Source of the DNA: Flavobacterium sp.
GTDB lineage: Bacteria; Bacteroidota; Bacteroidia; Flavobacteriales; Flavobacteriaceae
NCBI RefSeq assembly: GCF_024710485.1
Contig: NZ_JANJUQ010000045.1
Span: 62,001 to 126,000, forward strand
Reading direction: 5' to 3'
Length of the DNA stretch: 64,000 nt
This document shows positions 18,417 to 27,740 of the stretch, one piece after another. Within the stretch, counting starts at the first letter, position 1. Each line of letters begins with the position of its first letter. The notes under the pieces were generated by a model. That model was not told the origin of the DNA, did not search any database, and worked only from the letters and a program-made list of their open reading frames with translations. The translations under genes were made by a program, and so were the position numbers.

Positions 18417-18842
18417 ATGTTACAACCTAAAAGAACAAAATACCGTAAGGTACAGAAGGGTAGAATGAAAGGTGTTTCTCAAAGAGGACACGAGCTTTCT
18501 AATGGAATGTTTGGAATTAAATCAGTACATGAAACCGGAATGTTCTTAACTTCACGTCAAATCGAGGCTGCGCGTATCGCTGCAACTCGTTTCATGAAGA
18601 GAGAAGGACAATTATGGATTAAAATTTTCCCGGATAAACCAATTACCAAAAAACCTCTAGAGGTTCGTATGGGTAAAGGAAAAGGAGCTGTTGAATATTG
18701 GGCAGCTGTAGTTAAACCAGGAAAAATCATGTTTGAAGTAGGTGGCGTGCCACTATCAGTTGCTAAAGAAGCTTTGCGTTTAGCTGCTCAAAAACTTCCA
18801 GTTAAAACTAAGTTTGTAGTTGCTAGAGATTTCGAAGCATAA
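18417..18842 (+). CDS. rplP: 50S ribosomal protein L16
   Basis: The 141-residue protein begins [30 protein letters not shown] and contains the conserved [23 protein letters not shown] segment near the A site. L16 organises tRNA binding on the large subunit. The Arg in the loop [11 protein letters not shown]-like region is present ([10 protein letters not shown]), the position hydroxylated by YcfD in some bacteria; no such enzyme is visible here. Confidence 0.99.
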   Translation: MLQPKRTKYRKVQKGRMKGVSQRGHELSNGMFGIKSVHETGMFLTSRQIEAARIAATRFMKREGQLWIKIFPDKPITKKPLEVRMGKGKGAVEYWAAVVKPGKIMFEVGGVPLSVAKEALRLAAQKLPVKTKFVVARDFEA

Positions 18843-18855
18843 TCAAAAAAATATT

Positions 18856-19047
18856 ATGAAACAATCAGAAATTATCAATCTGTCTGCAGCTGAGTTGCAA
18901 GTGAAACTTACTGAGTTGAGAAAAGTTTATATGGATTTAAAATCTACACATGCTATTTCTCCAATCGCCAATCCACTTCAAATCAGAAGTGCCCGAAGAG
19001 CTGTTGCTAGAGTAGCAACTGAGCTAACTAAAAGAGAGTTACAATAA
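18856..19047 (+). CDS. rpmC: 50S ribosomal protein L29
   Basis: The 63-residue protein ([29 protein letters not shown] ... [20 protein letters not shown]) is L29, a two-helix protein next to L23 at the tunnel exit. The ORF track starts at 18820 inside rplP; the ATG at 18856, 13 bp after the rplP stop, gives the standard N-terminus. Confidence 0.97.
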   Translation: MKQSEIINLSAAELQVKLTELRKVYMDLKSTHAISPIANPLQIRSARRAVARVATELTKRELQ

Positions 19048-19066
19048 TTGTATGCTAGCTGAAAAG

Positions 19067-19324
19067 ATGGAAAAAAGAAATTTAAGAAAAGAAAGAATTG
19101 GTGTTGTTACGTCAAACAAAATGGACAAGTCTATTGTTGTGGCACAAGTAACCAGAGTAAAACACCCGTTATATGGTAAGTTCGTATTGAAAACTAAAAA
19201 GTTTCATGCACACGACGAAACAAATGACTGTAACATTGGTGATACCGTAAAGATCATGGAAACAAGACCTTTATCAAAAACCAAATGTTGGAGATTAGTT
19301 GAAATCATTGAAAGAGCGAAGTAA
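19067..19324 (+). CDS. rpsQ: 30S ribosomal protein S17
   Basis: The 85-residue protein ([28 protein letters not shown] ... [20 protein letters not shown]) is S17, a primary 16S rRNA binder with an OB fold. The ORF track begins 5 codons upstream (MLAEK); the ATG at 19067 matches the usual start of family members, but the upstream ATG at 19052 cannot be excluded. Confidence 0.97.
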   Translation: MEKRNLRKERIGVVTSNKMDKSIVVAQVTRVKHPLYGKFVLKTKKFHAHDETNDCNIGDTVKIMETRPLSKTKCWRLVEIIERAK

Positions 19325-19326
19325 TT

Positions 19327-19695
19327 ATGGTACAACAGGAATCAAGATTAAAAGTAGCAGATAACACAGGAGCCAAAGAAGTTTTGACTATCCGTGTTTT
19401 AGGAGGAACGAAACGTCGTTATGCCTCTGTTGGAGATAAAATTGTAGTGTCAATTAAAGATGCAACACCAAACGGAAACGTAAAAAAAGGTGCTGTTTCT
19501 ACTGCAGTTGTTGTGCGTACCAAAAAAGAAGTGAGAAGAGCCGATGGTTCTTACATCCGTTTCGACGATAATGCTTGTGTTCTTTTGAATGCAGCAGGAG
19601 AAATGAGAGGAACTCGTGTTTTTGGTCCGGTTGCAAGAGAACTTCGTGAAAAACAATTCATGAAAATTGTATCATTAGCACCAGAAGTGCTTTAA
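19327..19695 (+). CDS. rplN: 50S ribosomal protein L14
   Basis: The 122-residue protein is L14 ([27 protein letters not shown]; signature region [34 protein letters not shown] in part). It sits at the subunit interface and is the binding site of the silencing factor RsfS. Two bases separate it from rpsQ. Confidence 0.99.
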
Positions 19696-19707
19696 TTCGT
19701 TAGTAAG

Positions 19708-20022
19708 ATGATAAAGCTAAAAATAAAATCAGGAGATGTAGTAAAAGTTATCGCAGGTGACCACAAAGGTGCTGAAGGTAAAGTTTTACGCGTTGACCGT
19801 GAAAAAAACAAAGCCATCGTTGAAGGGGTAAATATGGTGTCTAAACACACTAAGCCGAGTGCTAAAAACCCTCAAGGAGGCATTGTTAAGAAAGAAGCTC
19901 CTATTCATATTTCCAATATTGCCTTAATTGATCCAAAATCAAAAAGCGCAACTAAGGTTGGAATCAAGGTTGAAGGAGATAAGAAAGTGAGATTTTCAAA
20001 AAAATCTAATCAAGTATTATAG
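19708..20022 (+). CDS. rplX: 50S ribosomal protein L24
   Basis: The 104-residue protein has the L24 KOW motif ([24 protein letters not shown]) and the phrase [21 protein letters not shown]24 is one of two initiators of 50S assembly. It lies 12 bp after rplN and 2 bp before rplE. Confidence 0.98.
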   Translation: MIKLKIKSGDVVKVIAGDHKGAEGKVLRVDREKNKAIVEGVNMVSKHTKPSAKNPQGGIVKKEAPIHISNIALIDPKSKSATKVGIKVEGDKKVRFSKKSNQVL

Positions 20023-20024
20023 TT

Positions 20025-20576
20025 ATGGCTTATACACCTAGACTTAAACAAGAATATAAGGACAGAGTAATTGCTGCCCTTAAAGAAGAATTCGGTTATA
20101 AAAACGTGATGCAAGTTCCAAAATTGGAAAAAATCGTTTTAAGCCGTGGCGTTGGTGCTGCAGTGTCTGATAAAAAATTAGTAGATTATGCAGTAGAAGA
20201 GTTAACTAAAGTTACCGGTCAAAAAGCAGTAGCTACTATTTCCAAAAAAGACGTTGCGTCTTTCAAATTGAGAAAAGGCATGCCAATCGGTGCTAAAGTA
20301 ACCCTTAGAGGTGAAAGAATGTATGAGTTCTTAGACAGATTGATTACATCTTCTTTACCACGTGTAAGAGATTTTAACGGTATCAAAGCTACAGGTTTTG
20401 ACGGAAGAGGTAACTACAACTTAGGGGTAACTGAGCAAATCATTTTCCCTGAGATTGATATCGACAAAGTAAACAAAATCTCCGGATTGGATATAACTTT
20501 CGTAACTTCTGCAAAAACAGATAAAGAAGCAAAGTCATTATTGGCTGAATTAGGTTTACCTTTTAAAAAGAATTAA
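20025..20576 (+). CDS. rplE: 50S ribosomal protein L5
   Basis: The 183-residue protein ([40 protein letters not shown] in part; [23 protein letters not shown]) is L5, which binds 5S rRNA in the central protuberance. In E. coli the S8 autoregulatory site overlaps the rplE start; nothing comparable is obvious here, but a structured region lies further downstream before rpsH. Confidence 0.99.
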   Translation: MAYTPRLKQEYKDRVIAALKEEFGYKNVMQVPKLEKIVLSRGVGAAVSDKKLVDYAVEELTKVTGQKAVATISKKDVASFKLRKGMPIGAKVTLRGERMYEFLDRLITSSLPRVRDFNGIKATGFDGRGNYNLGVTEQIIFPEIDIDKVNKISGLDITFVTSAKTDKEAKSLLAELGLPFKKN

Positions 20577-20579
20577 GAC

Positions 20580-20849
20580 ATGGCTAAAGAATCAATGAAA
20601 GCCCGTGAGGTTAAAAGAGCTAATACGGTAGCAAAGTACGCTGAAAAAAGAAAGGCTTTATTAGAAGCCGGAGATTATGAAGGTTTACAAAAATTACCAA
20701 AAAATGCTTCACCGGTTCGTATGCACAATCGTTGCAAATTAACAGGTAGACCAAGAGGATATATGAGACAATTTGGTATTTCGCGTGTTACTTTCCGTGA
20801 AATGGCAAACCAAGGATTGATCCCGGGAGTAAAAAAAGCCAGCTGGTAA
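20580..20849 (+). CDS. rpsN: 30S ribosomal protein S14 (zinc-free type)
   Basis: The 89-residue protein is the long form of S14 ([36 protein letters not shown]). The zinc-ribbon form has two CxxC pairs; here only one Cys remains ([22 protein letters not shown]), so no zinc can be bound in the usual way. S14 is a late-assembly protein of the 30S head. The gene ends 142 bp before the next start, unusually far for this cluster. Confidence 0.98.
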   Translation: MAKESMKAREVKRANTVAKYAEKRKALLEAGDYEGLQKLPKNASPVRMHNRCKLTGRPRGYMRQFGISRVTFREMANQGLIPGVKKASW

Positions 20850-20852
20850 TAG

Positions 20853-20882
20853 TTGGAATTTCAGCAGATAATTGTACATTTG
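20853..20882 (+). promoter_or_regulatory. Predicted internal promoter before rpsH
   Basis: A -33 TTG at 20853-20855 and a -7 TACATTTG at 20875-20882 are separated by exactly 19 nt. This is the same spacing as the rpsL and rplC promoters in this window. The predicted start lies near 20889, about 100 nt before the rpsH ATG. The -7 box overlaps the 5' arm of the hairpin annotated separately. Confidence 0.7.
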
Positions 20883-20916
20883 CCGGATTTTTGCCGGTAA
20901 CGTGCAATTATCTGCT
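20863..20916 (+). promoter_or_regulatory. 15-bp stem-loop in the rpsN-rpsH gap
   Basis: AGCAGATAATTGTAC at 20863-20877 pairs with GTGCAATTATCTGCT at 20902-20916 (one G-U pair). The loop contains a second small hairpin, TGCCGG-atttttg-CCGGTA. No long T tract follows, so it does not look like a standard terminator. It may be an RNA processing site, an attenuator or a ribosomal-protein binding site; this is inference. Confidence 0.75.
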
Positions 20917-20991
20917 TTAAAAATTGAGTTTAATGGCTTCAGGTTCAGGGGAATAGTTTCTTTTGAAAACCGTTGCCGAATTTTAATAAAT

Positions 20992-21390
20992 ATGTATACA
21001 GATCCAATTGCAGATTATCTTACGAGAGTTAGAAATGCAGTGATGGCTAACCACAAAGTGGTAGAAATCCCGGCTTCTAACTTGAAAAAAGAAATCACGA
21101 AGATTTTATTCGATCAAGGATATATCTTGAGCTACAAGTTTGATGACAGTACTGTACAAGGTACCATCAAAATCGCTTTGAAGTATGATAAAGATACTAA
21201 AGAGCCGGTAATTAAAGATATCCAAAGAATTAGTAAACCAGGTTTACGTAAATATGCAGGTGCTGCAAAACTACCTAGAATCCTTAACGGATTAGGAATT
21301 GCTATCGTTTCCACTTCAAAAGGTTTGATGACCGGTAAACAAGCTAAGCAATTAAATGTTGGTGGAGAAGTAATTTGTTACGTATACTAA
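20992..21390 (+). CDS. rpsH: 30S ribosomal protein S8
   Basis: The 132-residue protein ([30 protein letters not shown]; ending [18 protein letters not shown]) is S8, a primary binder of the 16S central domain. In E. coli it represses the spc operon. The ORF track extends 40 codons upstream through the hairpin region; the ATG at 20992 gives the standard S8 N-terminus and lies downstream of the predicted internal promoter. Confidence 0.98.
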   Translation: MYTDPIADYLTRVRNAVMANHKVVEIPASNLKKEITKILFDQGYILSYKFDDSTVQGTIKIALKYDKDTKEPVIKDIQRISKPGLRKYAGAAKLPRILNGLGIAIVSTSKGLMTGKQAKQLNVGGEVICYVY

Positions 21391-21404
21391 AAAACAGTTA
21401 AACA

Positions 21405-21947
21405 ATGTCAAGAATAGGTAAAAATCCAATTTCGATTCCTGCAGGTGTAACTGTTGATGTAAACGCTACTACAGTTACTGTAAAAGGAAAATTAGGTCAA
21501 CTTTCACAAGAGTACTCAGATGTAACAGTAAAAGTTGAAGAAGGTCAAGTAATCGTTGAAAGATCTTCTGATAATAAAGAACACAGAGCAAAACACGGAT
21601 TATACAGAGCCTTAATCAACAATATGATTGTAGGAGTATCTGATGGTTTTACAAAAGAATTAGAATTGGTTGGAGTAGGTTACAGAGCTTCTAATCAAGG
21701 TCAAAAATTAGACTTAGCCTTAGGTTTTTCACATAATATCGTTTTAGAAGTAGCTCCTGAAGTAAAATTGGAAACGATTTCTGAAAAAGGGAAAAACCCA
21801 ATCGTTAAGTTGACGTCTCACGATAAACAACTTTTAGGATTAATTTCTGCCAAAATCAGAGGTTTCCGTAAGCCTGAACCTTACAAAGGAAAAGGAGTTA
21901 AGTTTGTTGGTGAAGTATTAAGAAGAAAAGCAGGTAAATCAGCGTAA
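21405..21947 (+). CDS. rplF: 50S ribosomal protein L6
   Basis: The 180-residue protein ([44 protein letters not shown]-terminal [15 protein letters not shown]) is full-length L6. It binds near the factor-binding site by the sarcin-ricin loop. It lies 14 bp after rpsH and 11 bp before rplR. Confidence 0.99.
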   Translation: MSRIGKNPISIPAGVTVDVNATTVTVKGKLGQLSQEYSDVTVKVEEGQVIVERSSDNKEHRAKHGLYRALINNMIVGVSDGFTKELELVGVGYRASNQGQKLDLALGFSHNIVLEVAPEVKLETISEKGKNPIVKLTSHDKQLLGLISAKIRGFRKPEPYKGKGVKFVGEVLRRKAGKSA

Positions 21948-21958
21948 AAATTAGCATT

Positions 21959-22312
21959 ATGTCATTAACAAAAACTGAAAGAAGACAAAGAATTAAATTC
22001 AGAATCAGAAAGATTGTTAGCGGTACTGCTGCTAAACCAAGATTATCTGTGTTCAGAAGTAATAAAGAAATCTATGCGCAACTCATTGATGATGTGAATG
22101 GAGTTACTTTATTAGCTGCTTCATCAAAAGATAAAGGAGTTGATCTAAAAGGTACTAACGTTGAAATCGCTGCTGCTGTTGGAAAACTTGCTGCCGAAAA
22201 AGCGTTAAAAGCCGGTATTACAGAAGTAACTTTCGACAGAGGAGGTTATTTGTACCACGGTCGTATTAAATCATTAGCTGAAGGCGCAAGAGCCGCTGGA
22301 CTTAAATTCTAA
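21959..22312 (+). CDS. rplR: 50S ribosomal protein L18
   Basis: The 117-residue protein ([66 protein letters not shown] in part) is L18, which binds 5S rRNA together with L5. Gene order L6-L18-S5 is canonical for the spc cluster. Confidence 0.99.
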   Translation: MSLTKTERRQRIKFRIRKIVSGTAAKPRLSVFRSNKEIYAQLIDDVNGVTLLAASSKDKGVDLKGTNVEIAAAVGKLAAEKALKAGITEVTFDRGGYLYHGRIKSLAEGARAAGLKF

Positions 22313-22318
22313 TATATT

Positions 22319-22840
22319 ATGTCTAAATACAAAAATGTAGAATTAGTAAAACCTAGCGGTCTTGAATTAAAAGATCGTTTGGTAAGTGTAAATCGTGTTA
22401 CCAAAGTAACCAAAGGAGGTAGAGCTTTCGGGTTTTCTGCTATCGTGGTTGTAGGTGATGAGAATGGTGTAGTTGGTCACGGATTAGGAAAATCTAAAGA
22501 TGTTTCTGAAGCTATTGCTAAAGCAGTAGAAGATGCAAAGAAAAACTTAGTTAGAATTCCGTTAAGTGGTCAATCTGTACCTCACGAACAAAAAGGAAAA
22601 TTTGGTGGAGCTGCTGTATATTTAATGCCTGCGTCTCACGGTACCGGAGTTATTGCCGGTGGTGCTGTACGTGCGGTATTGGAGTCAGTTGGGGTTCACG
22701 ACGTATTGTCAAAATCTCAAGGTTCATCAAACCCTCATAACGTAGTTAAAGCAACTTTTGATGCTTTATTGCAAATGAGAAGTGCCGTTACTGTTGCCAA
22801 ACAGAGAGGTATTTCTTTAGAGAAAGTTTTTAAAGGTTAA
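22319..22840 (+). CDS. rpsE: 30S ribosomal protein S5
   Basis: The 173-residue protein contains the S5 double-stranded RNA-binding domain ([31 protein letters not shown] in part) and the C-terminal domain ([23 protein letters not shown]). S5 influences decoding accuracy and, with S3 and S4, mRNA entry. It ends 12 bp before rpmD. Confidence 0.99.
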   Translation: MSKYKNVELVKPSGLELKDRLVSVNRVTKVTKGGRAFGFSAIVVVGDENGVVGHGLGKSKDVSEAIAKAVEDAKKNLVRIPLSGQSVPHEQKGKFGGAAVYLMPASHGTGVIAGGAVRAVLESVGVHDVLSKSQGSSNPHNVVKATFDALLQMRSAVTVAKQRGISLEKVFKG

Positions 22841-22852
22841 TTCAAGGAAATT

Positions 22853-23035
22853 ATGGCTAAATTATTAGTAAAACAAGTTAGAAGCAAAATCAACTGTCCT
22901 CTTACCCAAAAAAGAGGATTGGAAGCTTTAGGTCTTCGTAGAATGGGACAAGTTGTGGAGCATGATTCAAATCCGGCTATCCTTGGAATGATAAATAAAG
23001 TTAAACACTTAGTTTCCGTTGAGGAAGTTAAATAA
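22853..23035 (+). CDS. rpmD: 50S ribosomal protein L30
   Basis: The 60-residue protein (MAKLLVKQVRSKINCPLTQKRGLEALGLRRMGQVVEHDSN in part) matches L30 over its full length. It is a small non-essential 23S rRNA binder in many bacteria. It sits in the canonical S5-L30-L15 order. Confidence 0.98.
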   Translation: MAKLLVKQVRSKINCPLTQKRGLEALGLRRMGQVVEHDSNPAILGMINKVKHLVSVEEVK

Positions 23036-23050
23036 TAAATCATCATAGTT

Positions 23051-23503
23051 ATGAATTTAAGTAACTTACAACCGGCTGAAGGTTCAACACACAATCAAAA
23101 TAAAAGAGTAGGTAGAGGAGAAGGTTCTGGAAAAGGTGGTACTGCTGCACGTGGACACAAAGGAGCTAAATCTCGTTCAGGTTACTCTAAAAAGATTGGT
23201 TTTGAAGGAGGTCAAATGCCACTTCAAAGACGTGTGCCTAAGTTTGGTTTCAAGAACATTAACAGAGTAGAATATCAAGGAGTAAATCTTGATACACTTC
23301 AAGCTTTAGTAGATAACGGAATCGTAACAGATACTGTAGATTTTGCAGTGTTGGTTGAAAATCGTTTAGCTACCAAAACTGAAGTTGTTAAGATTTTAGG
23401 CAGAGGAGAATTAAAAGCAAAATTAAAAGTAACTGCTCACAAGTTTACTGCTACTGCAAAAGCGGCTATTGAAGCTGCCGGTGGTGAAGCTGTAACCTTA
23501 TAA
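23051..23503 (+). CDS. rplO: 50S ribosomal protein L15
   Basis: The 150-residue protein (MNLSNLQPAEGSTHNQNKRVGRGEGSGKGGTAARGHKGAKSR in part; GGQMPLQRRVPKFGFKN) is L15, with the Gly/Arg/Lys-rich N-terminal extension that penetrates the large subunit. It lies 12 bp before secY. Confidence 0.99.
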   Translation: MNLSNLQPAEGSTHNQNKRVGRGEGSGKGGTAARGHKGAKSRSGYSKKIGFEGGQMPLQRRVPKFGFKNINRVEYQGVNLDTLQALVDNGIVTDTVDFAVLVENRLATKTEVVKILGRGELKAKLKVTAHKFTATAKAAIEAAGGEAVTL

Positions 23504-23514
23504 TTGATATTACA

Positions 23515-24858
23515 ATGAAGAAATTTTTTGAATCATTAAATAATGTTTGGAAAATAGAAGAACTAAGAAACAGAATCGTGTTTACGCTCGGTTTGTTATT
23601 GGTTTATCGATTTGGTGCGCATGTAACTTTGCCGGGCATTGATGCAACTCAGTTGGAAAACTTAGCCGATCAAACAGAAAATGGTATTGGTTCAATACTG
23701 GATATGTTTACCGGAGGAGCTTTCTCTAAAGCATCAGTTTTTGCTTTAGGTATCATGCCTTACATCTCAGCTTCAATTGTTGTTCAATTAATGGGTATCG
23801 CTATCCCTTACCTGCAAAAATTGCAAAAAGACGGAGAAAGCGGTAGAAAGAAATTGAATCAGATCACCAGATGGTTAACTATAGCCATTACATTAGTACA
23901 AGGACCTGGTTATTTATATAACTTGCATTCAACCCTTCCGGGCAATGCTTTCCTTTTGCCAATTGATTCATTCCAATTTCTTTTCTCGTCAGTATTAATT
24001 TTAACTACGGGTACTATTTTCTCCATGTGGTTAGGTGAAAAAATTACTGATAAAGGTATAGGTAACGGTATTTCCTTGTTAATCATGGTAGGTATCTTAG
24101 CCAGATTACCGCAAGCATTAATTCAAGAATTCACCTCTAAGGTTACTAATAACAATGGTGGACCAATGGTGTTGGTTTTCGAAATAGTAGTATGGTTGTT
24201 AGTAATCATCGCTTGTGTATTATTAGTAATGGCAGTTAGAAAAATTCCGGTACAATACGCTCGTCGTACAACCACCGGAGATTTCGAACAAGACATGATG
24301 GGTGGAAACAGACAATGGATTCCGTTAAAATTGAATTCTGCAGGAGTTATGCCAATCATCTTCGCACAAGCTATTATGTTTATTCCGGCTGCTTTAGCAG
24401 GTCTTTCAAATTCTGAAACTTCCCAGTCTATTGCCGGTACATTCAGTAATATGTTCGGATTTTGGTACAACTTTGTTTTTGCTTTGTTGATTTTGATTTT
24501 CACCTTCTTCTACACGGCAATTACAGTTCCGACCAATAAAATGGCAGATGATTTAAAAAGAAGCGGTGGTTTTATTCCTGGTGTTAAACCTGGTGTAGAA
24601 ACGGCAGATTTCTTAGATAAGATCATGTCTCTTATAACATTCCCGGGCTCATTATTTTTAGCATTAATCGCTGTGTTCCCAGCTATTGTTGTTAGTCTTG
24701 ATGTGCAACAATCTTGGGCAATGTTCTATGGTGGTACTTCACTAATTATTATGGTGGGAGTTGCTATTGACACTATTCAACAAATAAATTCTTATTTATT
24801 GAATAAACACTATGACGGATTGATGAAAAGTGGTAAAAATAGAAAAGCAGTAGCTTAA
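23515..24858 (+). CDS. secY: Protein translocase subunit SecY
   Basis: The 447-residue inner-membrane protein forms the Sec channel. It has ten hydrophobic helices and SecY signatures such as [15 protein letters not shown], the plug-region phrase [17 protein letters not shown], and [15 protein letters not shown] in the C5-C6 region. A long cytoplasmic loop with [12 protein letters not shown] binds the ribosome or SecA. The 12-bp spacing from rplO and 5-bp gap to infA indicate co-transcription. Adenylate kinase and methionine aminopeptidase genes, which often follow secY, are absent. Confidence 0.99.
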   Translation: MKKFFESLNNVWKIEELRNRIVFTLGLLLVYRFGAHVTLPGIDATQLENLADQTENGIGSILDMFTGGAFSKASVFALGIMPYISASIVVQLMGIAIPYLQKLQKDGESGRKKLNQITRWLTIAITLVQGPGYLYNLHSTLPGNAFLLPIDSFQFLFSSVLILTTGTIFSMWLGEKITDKGIGNGISLLIMVGILARLPQALIQEFTSKVTNNNGGPMVLVFEIVVWLLVIIACVLLVMAVRKIPVQYARRTTTGDFEQDMMGGNRQWIPLKLNSAGVMPIIFAQAIMFIPAALAGLSNSETSQSIAGTFSNMFGFWYNFVFALLILIFTFFYTAITVPTNKMADDLKRSGGFIPGVKPGVETADFLDKIMSLITFPGSLFLALIAVFPAIVVSLDVQQSWAMFYGGTSLIIMVGVAIDTIQQINSYLLNKHYDGLMKSGKNRKAVA

Positions 24859-24863
24859 TTTTT

Positions 24864-25079
24864 ATGGCAAAACAATCAGCAATAGAACAAGACGGAACCA
24901 TCATTGAAGCATTATCCAATGCGATGTTTCGTGTAGAATTAGAAAACGGACACGTTGTAATTGCTCATATTTCCGGAAAAATGCGTATGCATTACATCAA
25001 ATTGTTACCAGGTGACAAAGTGAAATTGGAAATGAGCCCTTACGATTTATCCAAAGCAAGAATTACTTATAGATACTAA
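24864..25079 (+). CDS. infA: Translation initiation factor IF-1
   Basis: The 71-residue protein ([67 protein letters not shown] in part) is a complete OB-fold IF-1, which blocks the A site during initiation. It lies between secY and rpmJ as in many bacteria. Confidence 0.99.
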   Translation: MAKQSAIEQDGTIIEALSNAMFRVELENGHVVIAHISGKMRMHYIKLLPGDKVKLEMSPYDLSKARITYRY

Positions 25080-25090
25080 AGCTAACTAAT

Positions 25091-25207
25091 ATGAAAGTAA
25101 GAGCATCAGTTAAAAAAAGAAGTGCCGAGTGCATTATCGTACGTCGCAAAGGCAGATTGTACGTGATTAATAAAAAGAATCCTAGATTTAAACAAAGACA
25201 AGGATAA
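25091..25207 (+). CDS. rpmJ: 50S ribosomal protein L36 (zinc-free type)
   Basis: This 38-codon gene is too short for the ORF track. The ATG at 25091 reads [20 protein letters not shown] and ends [12 protein letters not shown] before a TAA. It matches L36 in the usual place between infA and rpsM. Standard L36 binds zinc with three Cys and one His; only one Cys is kept here, so this is the zinc-independent form. Three bases separate its stop from the rpsM start. Confidence 0.97.
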
Positions 25208-25210
25208 GTT

Positions 25211-25585
25211 ATGGCAAGAATAGCAGGGGTAGACATCCCAAAAAACAAAAGAGGAGTTATCGCTTTGACCTACATCTTCGGAATTGGTAAAAGCAGAGCT
25301 ATTGAGATTTTAGAAAAAGCTCAAGTTAGCCAAGATAAAAAAGTTCAAGAGTGGAATGACGACGAAATCGGAGCAATCCGTGATGCCGTTTCATACTACA
25401 AAATTGAAGGTGAGCTTCGTTCAGAAGTGTCATTGCACATCAAACGTTTGATGGATATCGGATGTTACAGAGGAATCCGTCACAGATCTGGTCTTCCTTT
25501 AAGAGGACAAAGAACTAAGAACAACTCTAGAACAAGAAAAGGTAAAAGAAAAACTGTTGCTAACAAGAAAAAAGCAACTAAATAA
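25211..25585 (+). CDS. rpsM: 30S ribosomal protein S13
   Basis: The 124-residue protein ([61 protein letters not shown] in part) is S13. It forms bridges to the large subunit and contacts P-site tRNA through its basic tail. First gene of the alpha-operon block. Confidence 0.99.
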   Translation: MARIAGVDIPKNKRGVIALTYIFGIGKSRAIEILEKAQVSQDKKVQEWNDDEIGAIRDAVSYYKIEGELRSEVSLHIKRLMDIGCYRGIRHRSGLPLRGQRTKNNSRTRKGKRKTVANKKKATK

Positions 25586-25593
25586 TAAATAGT

Positions 25594-25977
25594 ATGGCTA
25601 AAACGACTGCAAAAAAACGTAAAGTTATCGTTGAATCAACGGGTGAGGCTCATATTAATGCAACCTTCAACAACATCATCATTTCGTTAACTAACAAAAA
25701 AGGTGAAGTTATTTCTTGGTCTTCAGCCGGTAAAATGGGCTTCAGAGGTTCTAAAAAGAACACTCCGTACGCAGCTCAAATGGCTGCCGAAGATTGTGGA
25801 AAAGTTGCTTTAGAAGCTGGTCTTAAAAAAGTAAAAGTATATGTTAAAGGACCTGGTAACGGACGTGAGTCTGCTATCAGATCTATTCATAACTCAGGTA
25901 TTGAAGTAACCGAAATCATCGACGTTACACCAATGCCGCACAACGGATGTCGTCCTCCTAAAAGACGTAGAGTATAA
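25594..25977 (+). CDS. rpsK: 30S ribosomal protein S11
   Basis: The 127-residue protein ([43 protein letters not shown] in part; [18 protein letters not shown] at the end) is S11, located on the 30S platform near the E site. The conserved C-terminal [12 protein letters not shown] is intact. An 80-bp structured gap separates it from rpsD. Confidence 0.99.
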   Translation: MAKTTAKKRKVIVESTGEAHINATFNNIIISLTNKKGEVISWSSAGKMGFRGSKKNTPYAAQMAAEDCGKVALEAGLKKVKVYVKGPGNGRESAIRSIHNSGIEVTEIIDVTPMPHNGCRPPKRRRV

Positions 25978-25990
25978 TTATAGTATAATC

Positions 25991-26044
25991 AAGGCAGAAC
26001 CAAGGTTATCGAAGGATTCGACCTGAATTCATAACCTCTGTCTT
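25991..26044 (+). promoter_or_regulatory. Structured leader before rpsD (candidate S4-binding RNA)
   Basis: Outer stem AAGGCAG (25991-25997) pairs with CTGTCTT (26038-26044, one G-U). Middle stem AGGTTAT (26003-26009) pairs with ATAACCT (26031-26037). A small inner hairpin TCGAA-gga-TTCGA lies at 26009-26021. Total length is about 54 nt, ending 13 nt before the rpsD ATG. S4 autoregulates its own mRNA in E. coli and B. subtilis, and from memory S4 leader candidates have been proposed in Bacteroidota; whether this is one of them would need a covariance-model search. Confidence 0.65.
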
Positions 26045-26057
26045 AAAACAATTTAAA

Positions 26058-26663
26058 ATGGCAAGATATACTGGTCCAAGTACAAAAATCGCCCGTAAAT
26101 TCGGCGAAGCAATTTTCGGAGAAGACAAAGCCTTCGAAAAAAGAAATTACCCTCCGGGACAACACGGAATGGCAAAAAAACGCGGTAAAAAATCCGAGTA
26201 TGCTGTTCAGTTAATGGAGAAACAAAAAGCAAAATACACTTACGGTATTTTGGAAAAACAATTCAGAAACTTGTTCGAAAAAGCGGCTGCTTCTAAAGGA
26301 GTAACCGGTGAAATTCTTTTACAATTATGTGAAGCTCGTTTAGACAACGTAGTATACAGAATGGGAATTGCACCTTCAAGAAGAGCTGCAAGACAAATCG
26401 TTTCTCACCGTCACATCACAGTTAACGGTGAATTGGTAAACATCCCGTCTTACCACTTGAAAGCCGGTGATAAAGTAGCTGTTCGTGAAAAATCTAAATC
26501 TGTTGAAGCTATCGAGCGTTCATTAGCCAACTCTTCTCACGTATACGAGTGGATTACATGGAATAACGATACTAAAGAAGGAACTTTTGTTTCTGTTCCT
26601 CAAAGACTTCAAATTCCAGAAAACATCAAAGAACAATTAATCGTAGAGTTGTACAACAAATAA
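26058..26663 (+). CDS. rpsD: 30S ribosomal protein S4
   Basis: The 201-residue protein ([37 protein letters not shown] in part) has the S4 core and an S4 RNA-binding domain ([31 protein letters not shown] in part). S4 nucleates 30S assembly. The N-terminal zinc-binding cysteines found in some S4 proteins are missing. The gene is preceded by a multi-stem leader. Confidence 0.99.
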   Translation: MARYTGPSTKIARKFGEAIFGEDKAFEKRNYPPGQHGMAKKRGKKSEYAVQLMEKQKAKYTYGILEKQFRNLFEKAAASKGVTGEILLQLCEARLDNVVYRMGIAPSRRAARQIVSHRHITVNGELVNIPSYHLKAGDKVAVREKSKSVEAIERSLANSSHVYEWITWNNDTKEGTFVSVPQRLQIPENIKEQLIVELYNK

Positions 26664-26684
26664 TAATTGACATTCGTCTAAATT

Positions 26685-27677
26685 ATGGCAATATTTAATT
26701 TTCAGAAGCCCGATAAAGTTATCATGATCGATTCTACCGATTTTGAAGGTAAATTTGAATTCAGACCTTTAGAACCGGGATACGGATTGACCGTAGGTAA
26801 TGCCCTTAGAAGAGTTTTACTTTCTGCTTTAGAGGGATATGCCATCACTTCGGTTCGTATCGAAGGCGTTGAGCATGAGTTCTCTACTATTTCAGGAGTG
26901 GTAGAAGATGTAACCGAAATTATCCTTAACCTTAAACAAGTACGTTTCAAACGTCAAATTGAAGAGGTTGATAACGAAACGGTTTCTATCTCTATCTCCG
27001 GAAAAGACCAAATTACAGCAGGTGACTTCCAAAAGTTCATCTCTGGATTCCAAGTGTTAAACCCGGAATTGGTAATTTGTAATCTTGACAGCAAAGTAAA
27101 TCTTAACATGGAATTGACTATCGAGAAAGGTCGTGGTTATGTTCCTGCTGAGGAGAACAAAAAACAAAATGCAGCTATCGGTACCATTTTCATCGATTCT
27201 ATTTTTACTCCGGTAAAAAATGTGAAATACGCGATTGAAAACTTCCGTGTGGAGCAAAAAACAGATTACGAAAAATTGGTTTTTGAAATCAAAACTGATG
27301 GTTCAATCAATCCGAAAGATGCCCTAACAGAAGCTGCTAAAGTTTTGATTCACCACTTTATGTTGTTCTCCGATGAGAGAATCACATTGGAAGCTGATGA
27401 AATTGCTCAAACAGAATCTTACGACGAAGAATCATTACACATGAGACAACTGTTGAAAACCAAATTGGTTGATATGGACTTGTCTGTAAGAGCCTTGAAC
27501 TGTTTGAAAGCAGCCGAAGTTGACACCTTAGGAGATCTTGTATCTTTCAATAAAAACGACTTAATGAAGTTCCGCAATTTTGGTAAAAAATCATTAACTG
27601 AGTTAGATGAGTTGGTAGCCAACAAAAATTTGACTTTCGGAATGGACTTAAGCAAATATAAACTAGATAAAGAATAA
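26685..27677 (+). CDS. rpoA: DNA-directed RNA polymerase subunit alpha
   Basis: The 330-residue protein has the alpha N-terminal dimerisation domain ([37 protein letters not shown] in part), a flexible linker, and the C-terminal domain ([42 protein letters not shown] in part) that contacts UP elements and activators. It lies 21 bp after rpsD and is separated from rplQ by a 63-bp structured gap. Confidence 0.99.
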   Translation: MAIFNFQKPDKVIMIDSTDFEGKFEFRPLEPGYGLTVGNALRRVLLSALEGYAITSVRIEGVEHEFSTISGVVEDVTEIILNLKQVRFKRQIEEVDNETVSISISGKDQITAGDFQKFISGFQVLNPELVICNLDSKVNLNMELTIEKGRGYVPAEENKKQNAAIGTIFIDSIFTPVKNVKYAIENFRVEQKTDYEKLVFEIKTDGSINPKDALTEAAKVLIHHFMLFSDERITLEADEIAQTESYDEESLHMRQLLKTKLVDMDLSVRALNCLKAAEVDTLGDLVSFNKNDLMKFRNFGKKSLTELDELVANKNLTFGMDLSKYKLDKE

Positions 27678-27681
27678 ATTA

Positions 27682-27723
27682 CTTCATATTTTGCTCTCCA
27701 AAGCGGATTGTAGCAAGATGAAG
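27682..27723 (+). promoter_or_regulatory. Two-part stem before rplQ (candidate L17 leader)
   Basis: CTTCAT (27682-27687) pairs with ATGAAG (27718-27723), and inside it TTGCT (27691-27695) pairs with AGCAA (27712-27716), with a small asymmetric internal loop (ATT opposite G) and a 16-nt apical region. No T tract follows, so it is not a terminator. It lies 17 nt before the rplQ ATG. Confidence 0.6.
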
Positions 27724-27740
27724 GTTAAAAAAAGTACGTC

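Noticed and set aside
20872-20991. N-terminal extension of S8 (40 codons in the ORF track)
   Set aside because: The extension crosses the hairpin and internal promoter, does not resemble S8, and the ATG at 20992 gives the standard protein.
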